Positions 1-8,185 of a stretch of 35,634 nt of DNA are shown here, one piece after another. A program made the position numbers and the translations under genes. Below the pieces are notes generated by a model. It was not told the DNA's origin, made no database searches, and saw only the letters and a list, made by a program, of their open reading frames with translations. The stretch is from Thermoplasmata archaeon (lineage in GTDB: Archaea; Thermoplasmatota; E2; DHVEG-1; B18-G2), in NCBI GenBank assembly GCA_021161865.1, contig JAGGZU010000041.1, forward strand, positions 1-35,634, read 5' to 3'. How positions within the stretch are numbered: position 1 is the first letter of the stretch; each line of letters opens with the position of its first letter.

Positions 1-66
1 CAGCTTTTGATATTTTCTATCTAATTGATAAAACTTTTTAAATATAGATTAAATTGGCGTGATCAT

Positions 67-2316
67 ATGAGTGTACAAAAATTTGTGTTATGTTTTGTTT
101 GTATTTTTTTCATAACAAACATAACAATGTCGGTTATTGCTGATGAAAACGGTAAAGGCAGTATGCAAAATAATGTGCTTGGAAAAAAATGGACGTTTAT
201 GTTTTATGATGACGCCGATTTTCATAGTTCTGGTGATCCTTTAAAGCTATTTGTTAAAGAGGCGTTTTCAGGAGAAAATCTCAATGTGATAGTGCTTCAA
301 GATGAGGAATATGATCCTGCGAAGATATGGTACATCGATGAGAATCATAACAAAGAACTGCTGAAGGATTTAGGTGAGATAAACATGGGTGACTACAAAA
401 CTCTGAAAGATTTTATTGAGTACTGCAAAACTAACTTCACAGCAGACAGGTACATTATTTCTTTTTACAACCATGGCATGGGATGGGAGGGTGCTTGTCG
501 AGATGACACAAGTAACGATTCTTTAACTATGGATGAAATGCAGAAGGCGTTTACAGAAACTGGTGGTGTTGATATCGTATGTTTTACTGCCCCATGTTTA
601 ATGGCTAATATAGAAGCTGTTTATGAACTCAGAAACTGCACAGACGTATATGTAGGGAGTGAAGAAACAAGTGGATACAGATGGTGGAGTAACGTAATAG
701 GGCCTTTATGCGAGATGTTGAATCAAAACTCAGATATAGGTAATATCGAGCTGGGAAAAAGAATTATAGAGTTGATCAAAGAACAGAGTTACAGTTGGCC
801 TGAGAAAAGAGACAATTTCACAATGAGTGCTATGAAAACAGATAAAATGGATGAATTGGGAGAGGCTATCGATTCTCTTAGTCTTGGGGTTCTTAGTAAC
901 TTTAATAGGTCATATGAACTTATTTGTTCGATTTATGAAGGAGTTCAATCTTTCGGCTTGAATGGATTCCTAGATGTTTACGATTTTGCCGAAAAATGCT
1001 TCGATGTCGAGATGAATCAAACTATCCGCCATGATTTGGAGCATGTTTTAGAGAACTTAACTGATGTTGTTATTGCAGAAGCCCATGGTAACAACAAACC
1101 AGGTGCTCATGGTCTGTCAATCTACCTTCCTAATCCATCGCATCCGATTTATGAGACAAAATATGGTGAATCCGAATATGGTTTAGACTTTGCAGGTGAC
1201 ACTCACTGGGATGAACTACTTAATCGAATATGGCTGAAAAAAATTAGAGGGATTGCAATCGGATCTGCTACTGTTGGTAATGAAATCGAAGTATCGGATA
1301 TTTTGAGATTTATTGACGACTGTAACATCAACATGTTGATAGTAGACTTTGGATGGATAACATGGTCATGGAATATTACAAACTTCAATGCTGTAAATGT
1401 TCTTATAAATGCCACTCAACAACGCAGTATCCCTACTTGGGTTATGTACAGAGCCAGAACTTTACCTGGTCAATATAAGGATATTCAGCATCAAGTCCAT
1501 AAAAACGGAGAGGTTGATGAAAGAGAAATCTGCTTTACAAGTCCAGAAGGTAGGAATTGGTCGATTAGATGGGCACACAAACTGTTGGAGAAGTACCCCG
1601 CTATTGATGGGTTAATCCTTTATAATCCACATTTTTTGCCCGATTGCTGTTACTGTTCTCGATGTTTAGAGAAATTTGCAAAAGATACAGGAATAGATGG
1701 AAATCCAGCACAATTTGATACACAGAGTCCTCAATATGAGGCGTGGTCAAACTGGAGAACAAGAGAACTCGCAGATTTTATAAAAGAATGGAAAAACAGC
1801 GTGGCAACTCTTTATCCACATCTAAAAGTTGGTTTGGTTCTGGATTCAGGTGATACAGCATATTTAACCGGACAGAATCTTACTGAATTGGGAGAAATTG
1901 TTGACATGATTTGTCCATTTGTGGCTTTAGACTCTGTAACAGACAATGATTTTGCGGGAGGGATATGTAATCATGTAAAAGAAGCCACTAACGCAACTGT
2001 TGTTGCCGACATAAAAATATATGGACCATATGATAACAACGATAACGATATAGTTAATGCAATAGACAGTTCGTTGAAATCAAACGGAGATGGTTTTTTT
2101 CTTTGGGATTTCGATTCTCTTGATCCCGGTAGATATAATATAGATTTGGTGAAAAAAGCATATAATCCCTATTACTATGGTTCTCCCAGATATACCTCTA
2201 ACTCTCAAAGCTCATTAAGCAACTATGAACCCATATTTATCGTTGTAGTAAAGATGGTTTTAACGGTTGTATCAATCCTGTTTCTCATACTGTTGAAACA
2301 AAAAAGATTTGTTTGA
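67..2316 (+). CDS. Secreted, membrane-anchored clostripain-family (C11) peptidase with C-terminal TIM-barrel domain
   Basis: Predicted extracellular cysteine endopeptidase of the C11/clostripain family, about 749 residues. ATG at 67 is preferred over an in-frame TTG at 25 because it opens directly on a signal peptide (hydrophobic residues about 5-24). The catalytic His lies in the motif NHGMGW (H136) and the Cys in TAPCLMANIE (C177), both in the expected family context. From about residue 393 a second domain reads like the TIM-barrel of putative glycoside hydrolases, with a CC-Y-C-x2-C cluster at 527-533 typical of such barrels. A single hydrophobic helix near 723-743 followed by KQKRF suggests anchoring in the membrane with the enzyme outside. 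The gene looks A-richer than its neighbours by eye. It stands alone, convergent with the alcohol dehydrogenase. The peptidase call is firm; the role of the barrel is unknown. Confidence 0.85.
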   Translation: MSVQKFVLCFVCIFFITNITMSVIADENGKGSMQNNVLGKKWTFMFYDDADFHSSGDPLKLFVKEAFSGENLNVIVLQDEEYDPAKIWYIDENHNKELLKDLGEINMGDYKTLKDFIEYCKTNFTADRYIISFYNHGMGWEGACRDDTSNDSLTMDEMQKAFTETGGVDIVCFTAPCLMANIEAVYELRNCTDVYVGSEETSGYRWWSNVIGPLCEMLNQNSDIGNIELGKRIIELIKEQSYSWPEKRDNFTMSAMKTDKMDELGEAIDSLSLGVLSNFNRSYELICSIYEGVQSFGLNGFLDVYDFAEKCFDVEMNQTIRHDLEHVLENLTDVVIAEAHGNNKPGAHGLSIYLPNPSHPIYETKYGESEYGLDFAGDTHWDELLNRIWLKKIRGIAIGSATVGNEIEVSDILRFIDDCNINMLIVDFGWITWSWNITNFNAVNVLINATQQRSIPTWVMYRARTLPGQYKDIQHQVHKNGEVDEREICFTSPEGRNWSIRWAHKLLEKYPAIDGLILYNPHFLPDCCYCSRCLEKFAKDTGIDGNPAQFDTQSPQYEAWSNWRTRELADFIKEWKNSVATLYPHLKVGLVLDSGDTAYLTGQNLTELGEIVDMICPFVALDSVTDNDFAGGICNHVKEATNATVVADIKIYGPYDNNDNDIVNAIDSSLKSNGDGFFLWDFDSLDPGRYNIDLVKKAYNPYYYGSPRYTSNSQSSLSNYEPIFIVVVKMVLTVVSILFLILLKQKRFV

Positions 2317-2430
2317 ACTCAACAAATCCCCTACAATTTGTAAATTGGTAACTAGATATTTCTCCGCCTGGTACATAATTTCAGGTAAACCAGTTTCCCG
2401 CAAAAGTAGAATTTTGATGAAGAATCCACC

Positions 2431-3441
2431 TTAGATCTTTAAAACCCCTGCTCCTCTGTATTTGCCATGTTTCAACATAATTAGTGCCTCGTTCGCCTCC
2501 TCAAGTTTAAACTCCTTCACCTCAGGTTTAATTGGTATCTCAGCGGCTAACGGTAGAAACTCTTGAACATCTTCTCTGGTTATGTTTGCCACACTTTTAA
2601 TCTCCTTCTCATTCCAGAGATGAGTAGCGTAGTCAAGCTCAGGAATCGGTGTCTCTTTACGTATAGCGTTTACAATAAGTCTGCCTCCTTTCTCCAGGTT
2701 GCGGAGAGCCTCCTTTACAGGTACGCCAACAGGTGTTGTATCTATTGCTCTGTCCAATTTCTCAGGAGGTGTATCTCCTGTTGTTCCAACCCAGTTTGCA
2801 CCCATATCTAAAGCGAGTTTACTGGGTTCATCGTTTCTTCTTCTCGTGAAAACAAAAACCTTCGAGTTTGGGTAAAGGTGTTTGACAAGCTGTATAACTA
2901 TGTGTGCTGATGCACCGAAACCGTAGAGACCAATGTTTTCTCCATCCTTTAAACCGGTTAGTTTCAACGCCCTGTACCCTATGGCTCCAGCGCACATTAG
3001 AGGAGCAGCCTCGGTATCCGAGAAAACTGGTGGTATCAGGTATGCAAAGTCCTCTGACACCTTCATGTATTCTGCGTAACCCCCGTTTGCATCGCACCCT
3101 GTAGCCTTGAACTCTGCGCACAGGTTTTCCATTCCATTCCTGCAGAACCTGCATCTTCCACAGGCATGGTATATCCATGCTACACCAACTCTGTCCCCGG
3201 TTTTGAATCTTTTAGCCTTTGAACCATTTTTTTCAACGTAACCTATAACCTCATGCCCAAGTACTACTGGTAGCCTCGGTTTTTTTCTCCCCTCTATCTC
3301 ATCAAGTTCTGTGTGACATACGCCGCATGCAGAAACCTTTATCAGAATTTCATTGGAATCAGGTTTTGGAACAGGTAACTCTTCCAGTTTCAATGGCTTG
3401 GTTTCAACCTCCGCTATTTTATTTAAAACCATGGCTTTCAT
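2431..3441 (-). CDS. Zinc-dependent alcohol dehydrogenase (MDR family)
   Basis: Medium-chain NAD(P)-dependent alcohol dehydrogenase of 336 residues that interconverts alcohols and aldehydes or ketones. Catalytic zinc ligands are visible as GVCHTE (C42), GHE (H63) and C150. The structural zinc is bound by the four-cysteine lobe C94, C97, C100 and C108. The cofactor-binding Rossmann turn is GFGASAH at 174-180, slightly different from the textbook GxGxxG. Length is normal for the family. It begins immediately after the stop codon of the upstream metallopeptidase gene, with no spacer, so the two are probably co-transcribed. The substrate cannot be read from sequence. Oxidation or reduction of aldehydes formed during amino-acid fermentation would fit the rest of the window, but that is inference. 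Confidence 0.9.
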   Translation of the reverse strand: MKAMVLNKIAEVETKPLKLEELPVPKPDSNEILIKVSACGVCHTELDEIEGRKKPRLPVVLGHEVIGYVEKNGSKAKRFKTGDRVGVAWIYHACGRCRFCRNGMENLCAEFKATGCDANGGYAEYMKVSEDFAYLIPPVFSDTEAAPLMCAGAIGYRALKLTGLKDGENIGLYGFGASAHIVIQLVKHLYPNSKVFVFTRRRNDEPSKLALDMGANWVGTTGDTPPEKLDRAIDTTPVGVPVKEALRNLEKGGRLIVNAIRKETPIPELDYATHLWNEKEIKSVANITREDVQEFLPLAAEIPIKPEVKEFKLEEANEALIMLKHGKYRGAGVLKI

Positions 3442-3987
3442 TCAATCATCCTCCTTACCATCGATTTTTTCATCTACTCCCATACCAACCGCTATAAGAT
3501 AACCCTTCGCTCTCTCAGTATACCTGTAACGGTTAACCAGCTGCCAGAATTTTTTTGAATGATTCGGTTGTATTAGGTGGGCAAGCTCATGGATTATAAC
3601 GTAGTCTCTAACCCACTGTGGCATATCTGCTAATCTATCTGATATCCTGATTTTTTTGTTTTTTGGACTGCAACTGCCAAACCTATGGTTTTGGTTCGTT
3701 ACATACTTTATTTCAAACTCCAGTTTTCCATCAAAATATTTTTTGTTCAACTCCTGCGCCCTTTTTTGTAGTAAACCATCGTTGTTTAGTTTCTCCCTTT
3801 TTTTACGTTTTTTTATTTTAGCTACAAGTTCTTCAACATACTTTTTTTCCTTGTTTTTATCCAAACCAGCAGGCAGGTACACGATAATGTTTCCTTTGAC
3901 TTCTTTGGCTTGAACCGTTTTCTTTCTCCTTCTGCTTCTAATTATTTTGATGCGACTGTAATCTATGTTGTTATACTTTTCATCCAT
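3442..3987 (-). CDS. YgjP-like (DUF45/WLM-type) zinc metallopeptidase
   Basis: Small soluble protein of the YgjP/DUF45 family, about 181 residues from the ATG at 3987. An in-frame GTG at 4002 would add five residues, but a TATA-like stretch at 4004-4013 fits the ATG better. The gluzincin motif HELAH (H133, E134, H137) is followed by NHSKKFW (H143), giving the expected zinc ligands. The N-terminal half is very basic, with repeated KKRKK-type runs. Some databases label family members as UTP pyrophosphatases, but the visible active site is that of a metallopeptidase. It is the first gene of a two-gene unit with the downstream alcohol dehydrogenase. Its substrate is unknown. Confidence 0.8.
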   Translation of the reverse strand: MDEKYNNIDYSRIKIIRSRRRKKTVQAKEVKGNIIVYLPAGLDKNKEKKYVEELVAKIKKRKKREKLNNDGLLQKRAQELNKKYFDGKLEFEIKYVTNQNHRFGSCSPKNKKIRISDRLADMPQWVRDYVIIHELAHLIQPNHSKKFWQLVNRYRYTERAKGYLIAVGMGVDEKIDGKEDD

Positions 3988-4063
3988 GTTTTTTACGTTC
4001 ACAAAATAAAAACATGGTTGTTAAACGTTTTTGATTCAACCGTTTTTTTCGGTTTTTTTCGAA

Positions 4064-4078
4064 AGGAATATATATAGA
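4064..4078 (+). promoter_or_regulatory. TATA box upstream of the DUF424 gene
   Basis: The stretch GAAAGGAATATATATAG at 4061-4077 looks like a purine-rich BRE followed by a canonical archaeal TATA box. Transcription would start near 4098-4102, leaving a short leader before the ATG at 4130. Confidence 0.7.
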
Positions 4079-4129
4079 GGAGTAACAGATAACAAAATTA
4101 GGAACCAGACCTTAAAGAGTTGAACATGG

Positions 4130-4429
4130 ATGAAGATTAGTATAAAACTTTACATGCAGGGTGAAGAACTCCTCGTCGGGGCATGTGATGTGGAACTTCT
4201 CGGTAAACGTTTTAGTGAAGGTGAGCTCAGGTTGCATGTCAAAAAAAGTTTTTATGATGGACACAGGGTTGATGAGAAGGCTCTCGTTGCTTATCTTGAG
4301 GAGGCAACCATCGCTAACCTCGTTGGGAAGAGAACAGTTGACTGCGCGATAAAACATGGTTTTGTTAACCCTGAGTGTGTAATATTTATAGATGGTGTTC
4401 CTCATGCTCAGATGGTTAAGATGCTTTAA
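4130..4429 (+). CDS. DUF424 family archaeal protein
   Basis: Conserved archaeal protein of 99 residues, function unknown. Family hallmarks are the N-terminal ACDVELLGKRF segment, the central FYDG, the ATIANLVGKRTV segment and the C-terminal GVPHAQM signature. The length is normal for the family. It is a single-gene unit with its own clear TATA box and no neighbour on the same strand. Its last 14 bases overlap the 3' end of the opposite-strand Mut7-C gene. Ubiquity in archaea suggests a housekeeping role, but I would not assign one. Confidence 0.85.
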   Translation: MKISIKLYMQGEELLVGACDVELLGKRFSEGELRLHVKKSFYDGHRVDEKALVAYLEEATIANLVGKRTVDCAIKHGFVNPECVIFIDGVPHAQMVKML

Positions 4430-4889
4430 CTTTTTCTGTTAACTCCTTCATCTTTTCTTCGATTCTGACCCAGTGGCTACCTTTCCAATATATTTTGTCG
4501 CATTTTTTACAATACCAAAACTCCTCGTGTGCATCGAAAACCTTAGAGGGAACCTTTCCTTTAACATCCTCCTTTTTCACCTTCAGTAAGGGGGTGTTGC
4601 ACAGGGAGCATCTTGAAAGAACCGTTTTGTTGTTTACAGGGTAAACTGAGGTTACCGTTTTAAGCTGCTCATCAAGATCCGTTGACGTGACTTCTATGTT
4701 TGGCATCCTTCTTTTCTCCGCTCTTTCAACAAGCTGTTTATCCCTTGATATAACAACACGTTTTTCTTTTTCAGCGATATCTAGGATTTCATCATCCGTT
4801 GTTTTTTCATTTGCATAATACACATCAAATCCTAGCAGACGAAGCCATCTCGCCAGCGTACCAAGCATTTGATCGCATAACAGTTTCAT
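4416..4889 (-). CDS. Mut7-C RNase domain protein (PIN-like fold with zinc ribbon)
   Basis: Predicted single-strand RNase of the Mut7-C/DUF82 family, 157 residues. The PIN-like part carries acidic residues D6, D32-D33-E34 and D50 (SRDKQL) that would bind the catalytic metal. The hallmark opening CDQMLGTLARWLRLLG is present. The C-terminal part is a zinc ribbon with C94, C97, C127 and C130. Its start overlaps the stop of the upstream reductase gene by four bases (ATGA), so the two are translationally coupled. RNA target and cellular role are unknown; stand-alone proteins of this type are frequent in archaea. Confidence 0.85.
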   Translation of the reverse strand: MKLLCDQMLGTLARWLRLLGFDVYYANEKTTDDEILDIAEKEKRVVISRDKQLVERAEKRRMPNIEVTSTDLDEQLKTVTSVYPVNNKTVLSRCSLCNTPLLKVKKEDVKGKVPSKVFDAHEEFWYCKKCDKIYWKGSHWVRIEEKMKELTEKVKAS

Positions 4890-5533
4890 GGTATCGGCAC
4901 ATACCTCACGAGTAATCCTTCTCCAAGGGTTTTTACTTCCTCAACCTTAAGTTTTATGATCTCTTTTTCATCCTCTGCTCCTTCTCCATCCGCGATAGTT
5001 GGTGTGTTTTTTCCACCAACCACCATCGGTCCAGTGTAAATGAGGAGTTCATCAAAAAGGCGTTGTTTTATAAAGTTCCATATAACGGTTCCTCCACCCT
5101 CCACGAGAAGGTTTTTTACTCCACGTTTTACAAGCTCAGCCATCACCTCATTGAGGTCAACAAATCCTTTTTCATCAAGGTTGCAAGGCACAACCTCAAC
5201 ATTTTTTTTGTTAAACCTTTTTTTAACGTTTTTCCCAACAAAAAGTATTGTATAGGTTTTTTCATTCATCACTTCAGCATCCTCAGGGGTTCTACCATTA
5301 CTATCCAGTACAACACGTAAAGGTTGTTTTGCATCAGGTTTTTTAACGGTAAGCTTAGGGTCATCCGTGAGAATGGTTCCGATGCCTACCAGCACCGCAT
5401 CACATCTCTCCCTTAGAAGCTGTACTCTTCTAAAGTCCTCCTCTGATGATATACGCAGCTGCTTTCTTGAGGGAAACGCTATTTTGCCGTCTACGGTTGC
5501 AGCACAGTTTATTATAGTGTAGGGTCTTTCCAT
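4886..5533 (-). CDS. arfC: 2,5-diamino-6-(ribosylamino)pyrimidinone 5'-phosphate reductase (RibD C-terminal type)
   Basis: NADPH-dependent reductase of archaeal riboflavin/F420 precursor synthesis. It reduces the ribosyl side chain of the diaminopyrimidinone phosphate to ribityl. At 215 residues it corresponds to the RibD reductase domain alone, without deaminase, as usual in archaea and in fungal Rib7. Visible family motifs are ATVDGKIA near 12-19, VGIGTILTDDPKL at 49-61 and the nucleotide-binding EGGGTV at 145-150. It sits six bases after ThyX and overlaps the Mut7-C gene by four bases, making a three-gene unit. Providing a flavin precursor enzyme next to a flavin-dependent enzyme is suggestive. 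The exact step is assigned from family knowledge. Confidence 0.85.
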   Translation of the reverse strand: MERPYTIINCAATVDGKIAFPSRKQLRISSEEDFRRVQLLRERCDAVLVGIGTILTDDPKLTVKKPDAKQPLRVVLDSNGRTPEDAEVMNEKTYTILFVGKNVKKRFNKKNVEVVPCNLDEKGFVDLNEVMAELVKRGVKNLLVEGGGTVIWNFIKQRLFDELLIYTGPMVVGGKNTPTIADGEGAEDEKEIIKLKVEEVKTLGEGLLVRYVPIP

Positions 5534-5539
5534 ACTCTT

Positions 5540-6208
5540 TCACTTCTTTTTTGGGTATAGAGGACAATCTTTTTTCTCCTCAGGACATATTCCTTTTGTT
5601 TTACATGGCGGTCCAGCGTTTTTGAAAATCGTTGGAGCAACCTTTTTCACCTCACTAAGCATCTTGTTTGCAAGCCTCCTTATCTCCCATTGTGCGTGTA
5701 AACAACATCTCAGCTCAAAGAAGTTGAGAAGGGCGCGTGCGTTCATGGTGACTATGACGTTGCTTGTTGTTGCGTTTGGTAGAACATAACGTGCGTCCTC
5801 AGCGGGTACATCAAGGTCAAGTAGTTTGTTGTATTCATCCCATATTTTCTCCATTGTTTCATCATAGGCTTTTTTCATTTTTTCATTTTTTCCTATGGAG
5901 GGCGGGGTCACATAGGTCGGTTTATCTAGACTGACGTATCTCTGACTCTGCTGACAGTAACTCGCTATTCTGTGTCTAACAAGCTGATGGGTTAATGCTC
6001 TGCTTACACCAGTGATTGCAAACGTAAAGTTTGCATGTTCAATAACGCTTGTGTGACCGAGTTTGATGACGTAGGATAGTATTTCTTTGAGTTGTTCATC
6101 ATCCATTTCCTCCAGTTTCTCTGGTGTTGTTTTACTGTGAGTAAGAGCAGCAGCCATCCCACAAACCCTTTCAGGTTCAGGGGTGTATCTTATCAGCTTT
6201 ACCTTCAT
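5540..6208 (-). CDS. thyX: Flavin-dependent thymidylate synthase ThyX
   Basis: Makes dTMP from dUMP using methylene-tetrahydrofolate (or an archaeal analogue) with FAD and NADPH, unrelated to ThyA. The 222-residue protein holds the ThyX motif RHRxxSxxxxSxR at residues 78-90 (RHRIASYCQQSQR). The flavin/dUMP-binding region LRCCLHAQWEIR follows near 167-178. The C-terminus has an extra Cys-rich tail (GPPCKTKGICPEEKKDCPLY) that could bind a metal. It is the first gene of a unit with the riboflavin-pathway reductase and the Mut7-C RNase. A TATA-like box at 6231-6240 lies about 27 bases before the ATG, implying a leaderless mRNA. Confidence 0.95.
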   Translation of the reverse strand: MKVKLIRYTPEPERVCGMAAALTHSKTTPEKLEEMDDEQLKEILSYVIKLGHTSVIEHANFTFAITGVSRALTHQLVRHRIASYCQQSQRYVSLDKPTYVTPPSIGKNEKMKKAYDETMEKIWDEYNKLLDLDVPAEDARYVLPNATTSNVIVTMNARALLNFFELRCCLHAQWEIRRLANKMLSEVKKVAPTIFKNAGPPCKTKGICPEEKKDCPLYPKKK

Positions 6209-6228
6209 GTTCCCAGGATTAATAGCGG

Positions 6229-6241
6229 GTTTTATTTAATT
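6229..6241 (-). promoter_or_regulatory. TATA box for thyX operon
   Basis: Read on the minus strand, AATTAAATAAAACCC lies centred about 27 bases before the thyX ATG. This matches an archaeal TATA box that produces a leaderless transcript. Confidence 0.6.
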
Positions 6242-6310
6242 ATGTTTGGGAAAACTCCAACAGTTAATCAAAAAGGATAATTACCCTTAACGGTATTACT
6301 CTATGGTCTT

Positions 6311-6682
6311 ATGCCTGAGGTGAGAAAAAACCCGGTTATAGCTGCTGTTTTCAGTTTCCTAGTTTGGGGTCTCGGTGAGATGTATGCTGCTGTAACCAAC
6401 CTTAAGATAGCGGTTGGCATGGTGTTGTTTGTTGGATGGATGGTTTATCTTTTTATCGCGCCTTTTTTCATCAAAAACATTCTCTTTGTGGTTGCAATAC
6501 TTTTGGTTGTGGGTGTACCTCTCGCCTTTGATGCCTTCAGGGATGCAAAGGCGTATAACATGCAGATTAAACTGAAGGAGATTGAGCGTAAGAGAGTGGG
6601 TAATATATGCCCAGCCTGTGGAGCTAAACTGGAGGGGAACCCGAGGTTTTGTCCGCAGTGTGGGAAGAAACTGGTGTGGTAA
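6311..6682 (+). CDS. Small membrane protein with C-terminal zinc ribbon
   Basis: Unrecognised 123-residue protein. Hydrophobic segments at about 10-30, 33-53 and 54-73 give two or three membrane helices. A short basic linker (KLKEIERKRVG) follows. It ends with a zinc ribbon, ICPACGAKL...RFCPQCGKKL, with two CxxC pairs. The arrangement puts the ribbon at the end of a membrane anchor, most likely facing the cytoplasm. It is divergent from thyX and precedes the RNase J-like gene by 45 bases on the same strand, so it may share a transcript with it. No function is assigned. Confidence 0.7.
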   Translation: MPEVRKNPVIAAVFSFLVWGLGEMYAAVTNLKIAVGMVLFVGWMVYLFIAPFFIKNILFVVAILLVVGVPLAFDAFRDAKAYNMQIKLKEIERKRVGNICPACGAKLEGNPRFCPQCGKKLVW

Positions 6683-6727
6683 ACTATTTGAAAAAGTTTC
6701 ATGTAATTCGTTTAAGGGGGGTTTAAG

Positions 6728-8140
6728 GTGGTAACGTTAACCTTTTACGGAGGAATCAGAGAGATTGGTGGAAACAAGGTTTTGTTAGAAGACAGTGGCA
6801 CAAAGATTTTCCTTGACTTTGGTATGAGTTTCGGCAGACGGGGCCTTTATTTTGAAGAGTTTTTGACACCAAGAGTGGCAAACGGTATAGGAGATTTTCT
6901 TGCTATGAAGCTTATACCAGACATTCGTGGTGTTTACCGTGAGGATCTTTTAACGCACATGGGTAGGAAACCTGAGGAGCCTGAGGTTCAGGGTGTTTTG
7001 TTGTCTCACGCACATGCGGATCACGCGAATTACATCTCCTTTCTCCATAAGGATATACCTGTTTATTGCGGTGAGACCTGTAAACATGTTTTAGAGGCGG
7101 TTAATGAGCAGAGTCAGCGGAGTATTGAGAACGAGGTTGTTGATTTTAAACTTCGTCCTTTGTATAGACGGGATTACAGGAAACCACCTGTTAAAAGAAG
7201 ATTTAAAACCTTCAGAACCGGTGATAAGATAAGGATTGATTCATTGGAGATTGAACCTGTTCATGTTGACCATAGTGTGCCGGGAGCCTATGGTTTTGTG
7301 ATTCATACAACTGAGGGTGATGTTGTTTACACAGGTGACCTCAGGATGCATGGGCTGCATGCCAGTATGACAGATGATTTTGTGGAGGCTGCAAGAGAGG
7401 CGAAACCACGGGTTATGATTACAGAAGGTACAAGGATTGACCGTGGTAGAACAGGCGAATCTGAGCATAGAGTTTATGTTAAGTCGAAAAAGGAGTTGTT
7501 CAACAACAGTAAACTTTCGATTGTTGATTTCAATTTCAAGGATGTTGATAGGTTCAGAACCTTCTACCGTATCTCTAAAGAGGTTGGTAAGAAGATGGTT
7601 ATAAGCTTTAAACACGCCTGTTTCCTTGAGAGGTATCATAGCGATTCTAAACTTCAGGTGCCTGATAGCAGAGATGAGAACATTCTTCTTCTTAAACCCA
7701 AGCGGTTAACAGGTACATATATTGACGAGGACTACACTGAACCCTATATTAAAAAAAGGTTGGGTTATCCAAACATTGTAACGGCGGAGGAGATAAGGGA
7801 TAAACCCGAGAAGTACATGGTGGTTTTGAACTTCTGGTACTTCAATACTTTGATTGATTTGAAACCAGATGGTGGCGTATACATTCATTCTCTTTCTGAG
7901 CCGTTTAATGAGGAGATGCAGATGTCGTTTGACAGGATGATGAACTGGCTAAAGTTTTTCAATCTAAGGTTTGTTCAGGCGCATTGTTCAGGTCATATAA
8001 ATGGGACTGACCTCAAGGAACTTATAAAAAAGGTTAATCCAAAGGAGCTTTATCCAATTCACACTGAGCATCCTGGTATGTTTAGGAAACTTGGGATAAA
8101 GACAAGGATGGTGAAGGAAGGAAAAGTGTATAAACTGTGA
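6728..8140 (+). CDS. RNase J-like metallo-beta-lactamase (beta-CASP) nuclease
   Basis: Probable zinc-dependent ribonuclease of the metallo-beta-lactamase/beta-CASP group, 470 residues, GTG start. The zinc motif HAHADH is at 94-99 within LLSHAHADHANYIS. A further ligand His is in VHVDHSVPGAYG and the Asp in YTGDLRMHG. The beta-CASP acidic residue is in MITEGTRID, and the late motifs AHCSGH and PIHTEHPGMF are both present. The overall pattern resembles archaeal RNase J (5'-3' exonuclease and/or endonuclease) more than the CPSF-like aCPSF1, which would carry KH domains. The sequence is unusual in the long insert between strand 2 and the HxHxDH motif. A YhaM-like nuclease gene follows 45 bases downstream, suggesting a shared RNA-turnover role. 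Confidence 0.8.
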   Translation: MVTLTFYGGIREIGGNKVLLEDSGTKIFLDFGMSFGRRGLYFEEFLTPRVANGIGDFLAMKLIPDIRGVYREDLLTHMGRKPEEPEVQGVLLSHAHADHANYISFLHKDIPVYCGETCKHVLEAVNEQSQRSIENEVVDFKLRPLYRRDYRKPPVKRRFKTFRTGDKIRIDSLEIEPVHVDHSVPGAYGFVIHTTEGDVVYTGDLRMHGLHASMTDDFVEAAREAKPRVMITEGTRIDRGRTGESEHRVYVKSKKELFNNSKLSIVDFNFKDVDRFRTFYRISKEVGKKMVISFKHACFLERYHSDSKLQVPDSRDENILLLKPKRLTGTYIDEDYTEPYIKKRLGYPNIVTAEEIRDKPEKYMVVLNFWYFNTLIDLKPDGGVYIHSLSEPFNEEMQMSFDRMMNWLKFFNLRFVQAHCSGHINGTDLKELIKKVNPKELYPIHTEHPGMFRKLGIKTRMVKEGKVYKL

Positions 8141-8185
8141 CATCATTGAAAGTTTAGTATCCACCTTAAGAGGGGAGAATGTATC

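Noticed and set aside
4112-4405. Minus-strand open frame across the DUF424 gene
   Set aside because: It is antisense to a clearly recognised gene with its own promoter and has no recognisable features.
6728-8140. aCPSF1-type termination factor
   Set aside because: No N-terminal KH domains are present and the length is too short; the motifs fit RNase J-like proteins better.
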